Shown in pieces: positions 58,530 through 64,000 of a DNA stretch of 64,000 nt. This stretch comes from Phoebastria nigripes. Lineage: Eukaryota > Chordata > Aves > Procellariiformes > Diomedeidae. The position numbers were made by a program, and so were the translations under genes. The notes below the pieces were generated by a model. It had not been told where the DNA came from, did no database searches, and worked only from the letters and a program-made list of their open reading frames with translations. The first letter of the stretch is position 1. Each line of letters opens with the position of its first letter. Location: positions 135,450 to 199,449 of the forward strand of contig JAYKAV010002789.1 in the NCBI GenBank assembly GCA_035582835.1. The letters run 5' to 3'.

Positions 58530-61500
58530 AAAAGTGGTTTCATGGTTGCATTGAGCCACCACAGCCTTAGGAAAAAAGTGATCTTTTCTGTCTTCTGGAC
58601 ACCCTTATCGTCATTGCAGTGTGTTTTCTCTTGTGCTAGAAGAAGTTTGGAGATCACGATATAGTGAACCAAATCTGGGAGTCCCTTTTCTTAGTTTTTT
58701 TGTGAGGGGAGTGTAAGTGGAGAATAGCATGAGGGAGAGTTATTCTGGAGGGGAGATGAATTTACTAGTTCATTTGAATTAATAGTTCATTGAGGAGAGG
58801 GTGAGTTCTTCAGATAGCATTGCGAGCTGATATTGACTGCAAAACCATAGTATGAAAAAAAAGTTACAGTTAAGTTAAAATAGAATTTACAGGAAAGTAT
58901 ATGAAGAGAAGATAATAGCAGAAATCCAAATGGCAGGCGTGTCCCCTCTTAATGGCACCTTAGTGCATTTTTCTAATGAATGTGACCACTTTTAGGTTTT
59001 GTCTAAGGGAATTAGGTGCATTCCCCAAATTATCAGTTTATGAATCCATTCTAAAAACATGAATAAAGAACCAGTATGATTTATTCAAACTAACACGTTA
59101 TAGTGCCTCTAACAGTCATCTAGTAATACAGGAACTGAGATACTTCACAACTCAAGCCAACCTGAGCATAAGGTAGAAAATGCACACACACCTTATTTAA
59201 GCAGGTTGTTACGGAAATCAAAATCTATTCTATTGTGAAAGAATAATTGCTGAGATGATCATTCAAGCTTATTAAGTAAGGCTGTTTGGGTTTCTGTTTG
59301 GTGGGTTTTGTGAGATTTTAATTAATGCATTTAATCTCGTTTTCTTTTTTTAACTTTTTTTTTAGATATTCATAAAAGAACATGCATTTGTACATGTTTG
59401 CAATATTTGTACTGTGGCTCCTGCAAAGTCTAATGAAAGAGTATTATTTGACATTCCAAAAGATTCTAAAAAAGGATAGATCTGTCCCTGTCTCATCTCC
59501 CTTTCATGGTGGTCATCAGGTTTAAGTTGTTACTGAAAAGCAGGATATTTTGCCATCTTCGTAGAATAACAGTGGCTGTGCTTCTCTTGGCTGTATTTCA
59601 TAATCCTGTATGTCTGCTGAATTCCAAGCAATGAGCTTGTGATTGCGCATGAATGCTGCAGTAATATTTAAAATAATAAAACTTTTTGCTAATGGAAGAA
59701 AAAAATCCTGTTTTCTCATTTGGGGAAAAAAAAAAAAATAAACAACTGATCATTAACTAAAACTTCAGATTCGTAAGACTATTTCCTTTCTGAACATAGT
59801 TTAGTGTAATCACCCTAAAATACTTCTCATTTTTTATTATCTATATAGCAGAATCTGAAGGATTTTCAGTTTCTTTCAATATTGTTATCTACATTAACTT
59901 ACATACATAGGTCATGAAGGATCTGTCATCTTCATCTTGAATCTCATAGATTGATGTTTAAATTTAGCTGATCAGGTAAAAAAGCTGATCAGGAGGGGTT
60001 TGGCATAAAACTGTCTATAAAACCTATTAAATATATTACATTTTTTCTAATGTTGAGTGGGTTGGCAGTAGAGGAATAAATTCATCTCTTTCTGTCCAAA
60101 TTCTGTTTTCAAAGAAACACTACGTAATTCGATTTGGAGTTACAAGTTCACTAGCTGTAAAAAACTTCTGTAGCCAGAAGCTTTGTGTTGTGCACTGAAA
60201 GTGCTCTGATGCTTATTACTCACCAGTATATTTTTAATTAATATAACTCTTCATCAGTAACTGTGAAGAAACAACAAAACCCTTCACTGTTTTCAATTGA
60301 AATTTTTTATCAACTTGTTGTGGGGAGTGGAGGAGTTGTTTGAGGCTCCAGAGTCTGTGAAAGTTGAGATTTTTACAACAAGCTCTGTGGTTTAGATTGT
60401 GTTTCCAGTGACATAACTAGTTAAACGTAAACCAGATGTGCTTTGAAGTTCATTTCCAGGAATGCACAGTGGACTGTTTCAATTTTTGTTTCTCTGACAT
60501 TTACAATGTACACTCACTTCACTTAAGGAAAAATTGTTTAAAAAAAAAAACACACGATAAATATTTTTGTACATAGTGACTTTTATTTTAAAATATAAAA
60601 CAGTATTGAAATAAATTTGATTTCTTGCTCACTCTTGTTAAAATTACCATTTAATATTATTATAAGAAGGTGTATGGGAACAATTTTTGGAGTTTGTTTA
60701 CATTGTCCGTATGATACTTTTTCGCCTGATTCAGCAGAGCACTAATGCTGAACTGCATTCATCCTTTTTTTTTTTTTTTTTTCCCTTTTTGTTTGTTTTT
60801 GTTTTTAATCTTTTCCTAGCATGGTGCTGAAGCATGTCAAATGCAGAAGTAACAAACTGGTTTTTTTGGGGTTAGAGGTCTAGAGCATAGTCACAAAGTC
60901 GTTTTAGAAACAACCAGAAGTTAATGCCTCCAGATGGGCGTACCCTAATCCTCAGTGAAAGCTGCTTTCCCTCTTTCTACTCTGTAGAGAGAAATGGGAT
61001 GAGTATTCCTTCACCTGCATCAGGGCAAAGTGAAATAAGGAGGAGTCTGGTTCCGTGATACATCTTCCCTCACCCCTGGTCTTGGCGACCAACTTCTGCC
61101 ATTCTCATCCCAGAAGATGGAAAGTGACTATTGTGGGATCTGTCTGTGGGCTCAGTGAGGGGCTGGCACTGGCACTTGAGAAGGGTAGAAACTGAGACTG
61201 GGAGAAGAAGGAGGAGGAAGGGTGAAGGGGAATGTCCCCTGTGGATGGCAGCAACCTTGCAGATCGAGTCAGCTGTTTTGCCAAGGAACATGTTTGATGC
61301 AAACTTGAGTGAGGATTTAGACTAGATCATCTGACTTTGGCTTGAAATGGACAGGCAGTTAGCCCAGTCTAGAAAGTGTTCAGCTCTGACAGTCATTCTG
61401 TTCTTCCCCATTTTTGCTCACCCGTATGTTCAATTTGAGTCTTTTTCTCTCCTTTCACTCTCTTTGAGCAGAGAATGAAGAACATGGCCCATGAAATCAA

Positions 61501-64000
61501 GAGAGCTGCTTCACTTTTTGTAAGCTGTTGATCTTTAGATGCTTTGGCCCCTCCATCTCCACTTACTCGCTTATCTTTGGTTGTAGTTTTGGGGACACTG
61601 ACTTCCAGGTGTGGCCCTCAACTATTTTTTGTTAGGCTTGGGTTTCTTGTTAACTCTGAAAACCTGAAATACAAGATGTGTTCTCCTAGAAGAAAACTGA
61701 TTGTAAACCTAACTTGCTAAATATCAGGGAGAATTAAAGATAGGCACAATAACCTGATATTACATCTATAAATGTGAAGTATTTTAAGTTTCATGCGTTT
61801 TTTTATATTCTGAATATGATTGAAGTGATGTTTTGGATAGTGGCAACTATCTGTTTATTACAGTGTTTTGTCTTGCACATTGGTTGCGTATGTGCAGACC
61901 TGTGTGTGGTTGAGCTGCCAGCTGTTAAAACCATGTGACACTTTTTATGCAAATCACCTGTTTTCAGCTATAAATATCTTCAGCTGACTTCAAGCACTTG
62001 ACCTGTAATTTTCTTCACTGGGTGTCTGAGTCAGACTAGATTTTAATTTTGCCTTTAAAAAATTCAGACAAAACTTTTTGTTCATTTTCAAGAAAATGTT
62101 GATTTGTCTATTTAGAAACATGCAAACCTTGTGACCTTTCCTTTAAAAAGCTGTTGCTCCTCTATGCTGTTGCAGCTTGAAATTTCTTGAGTATTTTTTG
62201 TGTCAGGATGGTGTCTTTTCACTCTGAAAATGTGCTCAGATGTGGCCAAGTTGTAAGTCTCATTTTGCATGTGCTCAGTGGAGACTATTTTTAGTCCAAA
62301 AGCCCCAAAGGTTCTGTGGCATGGATTATGCCTGGTACCTCATGGGAACTTCTCTGAAGTTGCATCTTAGCAAAAAGCAGGGAAGAGAGCACTTGCAACT
62401 GACTGGACAGAGAATCATATCTGCATAAAAGCAAAGACATAAATGCAGAGACTGATCAAAGATTCCTCTGACCCACAACAGAGCAAGTATACAACATTAT
62501 TCTCCAAAAATACTCTCTGAACCCCGAACAGTTGTGGTTCAGGGACTTCTGACACCAGAAGTAGGATCTTTAGCTTATACAGACCTTTGTGAATTTATCT
62601 TCCATGAACTTGTCCAGACTGCCATTGATTAATGCACGCTTTCAGCATCCTAGGGCAAGGATTTCCAATTTCTCTGTGTGTTGTGTAAAGAACCATTTCT
62701 TTACTTGTTTTTCTACCAGCCAGTTTCATTGGATGTCCCTTTGTTCTTGGACTTTAAGAGACAGTGAATATTTGATGCCTTTGACAGGGAGAAACTATAT
62801 ATAGCTTAAATTTAGTTAATTTGTCCTGTCTTTTCAATTTTTCTCATTTTTTTAAAGCTAGCCAAACTGCTGAAAGCAAGATGGCAGATGGAAAGGAAGA
62901 AAAAGTGTATCTTTCTCCAAGAGCATTTCTATACGGAGAATTATTCAATATATAGTGCATATTTAAGATGACTTCTTTGTCTCAGTGTGATCTGTTTCTA
63001 ATTGTGGGAACCAGATATTTGGGTTCTCTGCAAAAGCAGCAGAGACTACTCTCTACTACCAGGTATTGCTGCCTGGGAAGAGAGTGGGAGGCAAGGGAGG
63101 CAGGGAGCATACCTTGGATAATAAAATCTTAGGTAATAAAGTGTGAAATGTATTTACAGGGAGGAGAAGGGATGCAGAGCAGATACATGTTGGCAAGCCC
63201 TCCAGATTGCCGGCTCGGATACACAGGGACTTAGAGCTTGCTCTGTCAGAACTAGCTGGCTTTCTAGATCTACTTGATTACCTCTGTACTGTACTTCCCA
63301 GCACATCAAATCCATACATGAGCAGTGCCAGACCCGGCCTGGCCCTACCTGCTCATACACCGTGCTGCACTCTCCATAGTAAGCTGGCTCAGGACTCAAC
63401 CTGAGACAACANGACCAACTGTGTCTAAGCAGGCTGTTTGCAGAGAAACGTGGAAGCTCTGCCTAATGCCCTACAGGACTACCAGCCCATTGTAGGATGG
63501 GGCTTGCCAGCTTGGGCGCTGCCAATGCAGTTAGCCCAGTACAGCCAGCCATCGAAGCTGTCTGGGTGTGTTCATGTAACACACTGTCTTGACCCAATAA
63601 GGCCTCCTAGATTTTATATCTCTGCATCTGTGTGTGATTAATGTGTAAGCTGGGTAATCCACAAATTTAAGAGTAGACTTCGCAAACATAAAGCTCTGTC
63701 ACTATTCAAAAACTTGCTGGCATTCAAGTCCTATTTGCTCTTTGTAGGTAATTCCATTAAGTAAAGGGACTGTGAAAATTGGCTTTTAAATTAAGTGCTT
63801 GCTTTTGGCATGAAGAGAGAGATCACAGTTTCCTAAGTTTACTCATTTCTGGGCATTTTCCATCTCTCTTTTTTCCTTCTTTTTTTTTAATAATATAGAC
63901 ATAATTTGGTGAGTATTTTAAACACATATTCCTTCCTATGACCCCTGAAGGTCATGAAAGAATACATGTCTAGTGAAATGAAGGCTTGATGCATCATAAC

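Larger units (their letters stand above)
56699..64000 (+). other. FBN2: Intron downstream of cbEGF8 (3' part outside window)
   Basis: At least 7.3 kb without a recognisable exon. It contains two AATAAA hexamers near its start, a (CAA)n run at 58511-58529 and a T run near 60766-60782. No transposon was identified. The ORFs of 60-82 codons are featureless. Confidence 0.75.

Noticed and set aside
59355..59433. Acceptor-like T-rich tract plus AG followed by a short Cys-containing frame starting D-I-H
   Set aside because: It resembles a cbEGF exon start but lacks D-x-D-E and EGF cysteine spacing, stops after about 22 codons, and has no donor in the right place.

Overview
The window is vertebrate, and almost certainly avian, nuclear DNA. 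Three independent stretches are CR1 LINEs; one ends in the GAATCATA-type octamer repeats typical of bird CR1 3' ends. The rest is AT-rich intron carrying one gene on the + strand. Isolated single n bases are scattered throughout, as in a draft assembly with unresolved sites.

The gene is an internal, N-terminal-half portion of a fibrillin. Fourteen coding exons between 2967 and 56698 (1926 bp, 642 codons) encode, in order: hybrid domain 1, cbEGF1, cbEGF2, TB1 with a glycine-rich segment, EGF4, cbEGF3, cbEGF4, cbEGF5, cbEGF6, TB2 (two exons), cbEGF7 and cbEGF8. Every exon is a multiple of 3 and has phase-1 introns on both sides. The glycine-rich (rather than proline-rich) segment after TB1 points to fibrillin-2 (FBN2). 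The exons correspond to fibrillin exons 6-19 by the FBN1 numbering. Upstream exons (signal peptide, N-terminal domain, EGF1-3) and downstream exons (cbEGF9, hybrid 2 and onward) lie outside. Fibrillin-2 is a secreted extracellular-matrix glycoprotein that assembles into microfibrils, mainly during development.

Region by region: 1-2966 is upstream intron. 3165-16907 is a 13.7 kb intron holding an antisense, internally deleted endogenous retrovirus (about 3.9-8.4 kb: LTR-like segment, PBS-like site, gag, protease, integrase C-terminus and env remnants, with no 3' LTR seen), followed by a sense CR1 (8.75-9.88 kb). 17034-27204 is a 10.2 kb intron with little recognisable content. 27.2-31.5 kb carries cbEGF2, TB1/Gly-rich and EGF4. 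38.2-41.0 kb is a tight cluster of four cbEGF exons. TB2 lies at 47.0-48.1 kb. A nested or rearranged CR1 mosaic occupies 50.6-52.8 kb and ends about 100 bp from the cbEGF7 exon. A third CR1 lies at 55.7-56.2 kb, about 400 bp before the cbEGF8 exon. From 56699 to the end is a large intron.

No bacterial-style operon, CRISPR array, tRNA or rRNA was seen. The most speculative lead is a possible intronic polyadenylation isoform after cbEGF8: a weak donor, an open frame, then two AATAAA signals.
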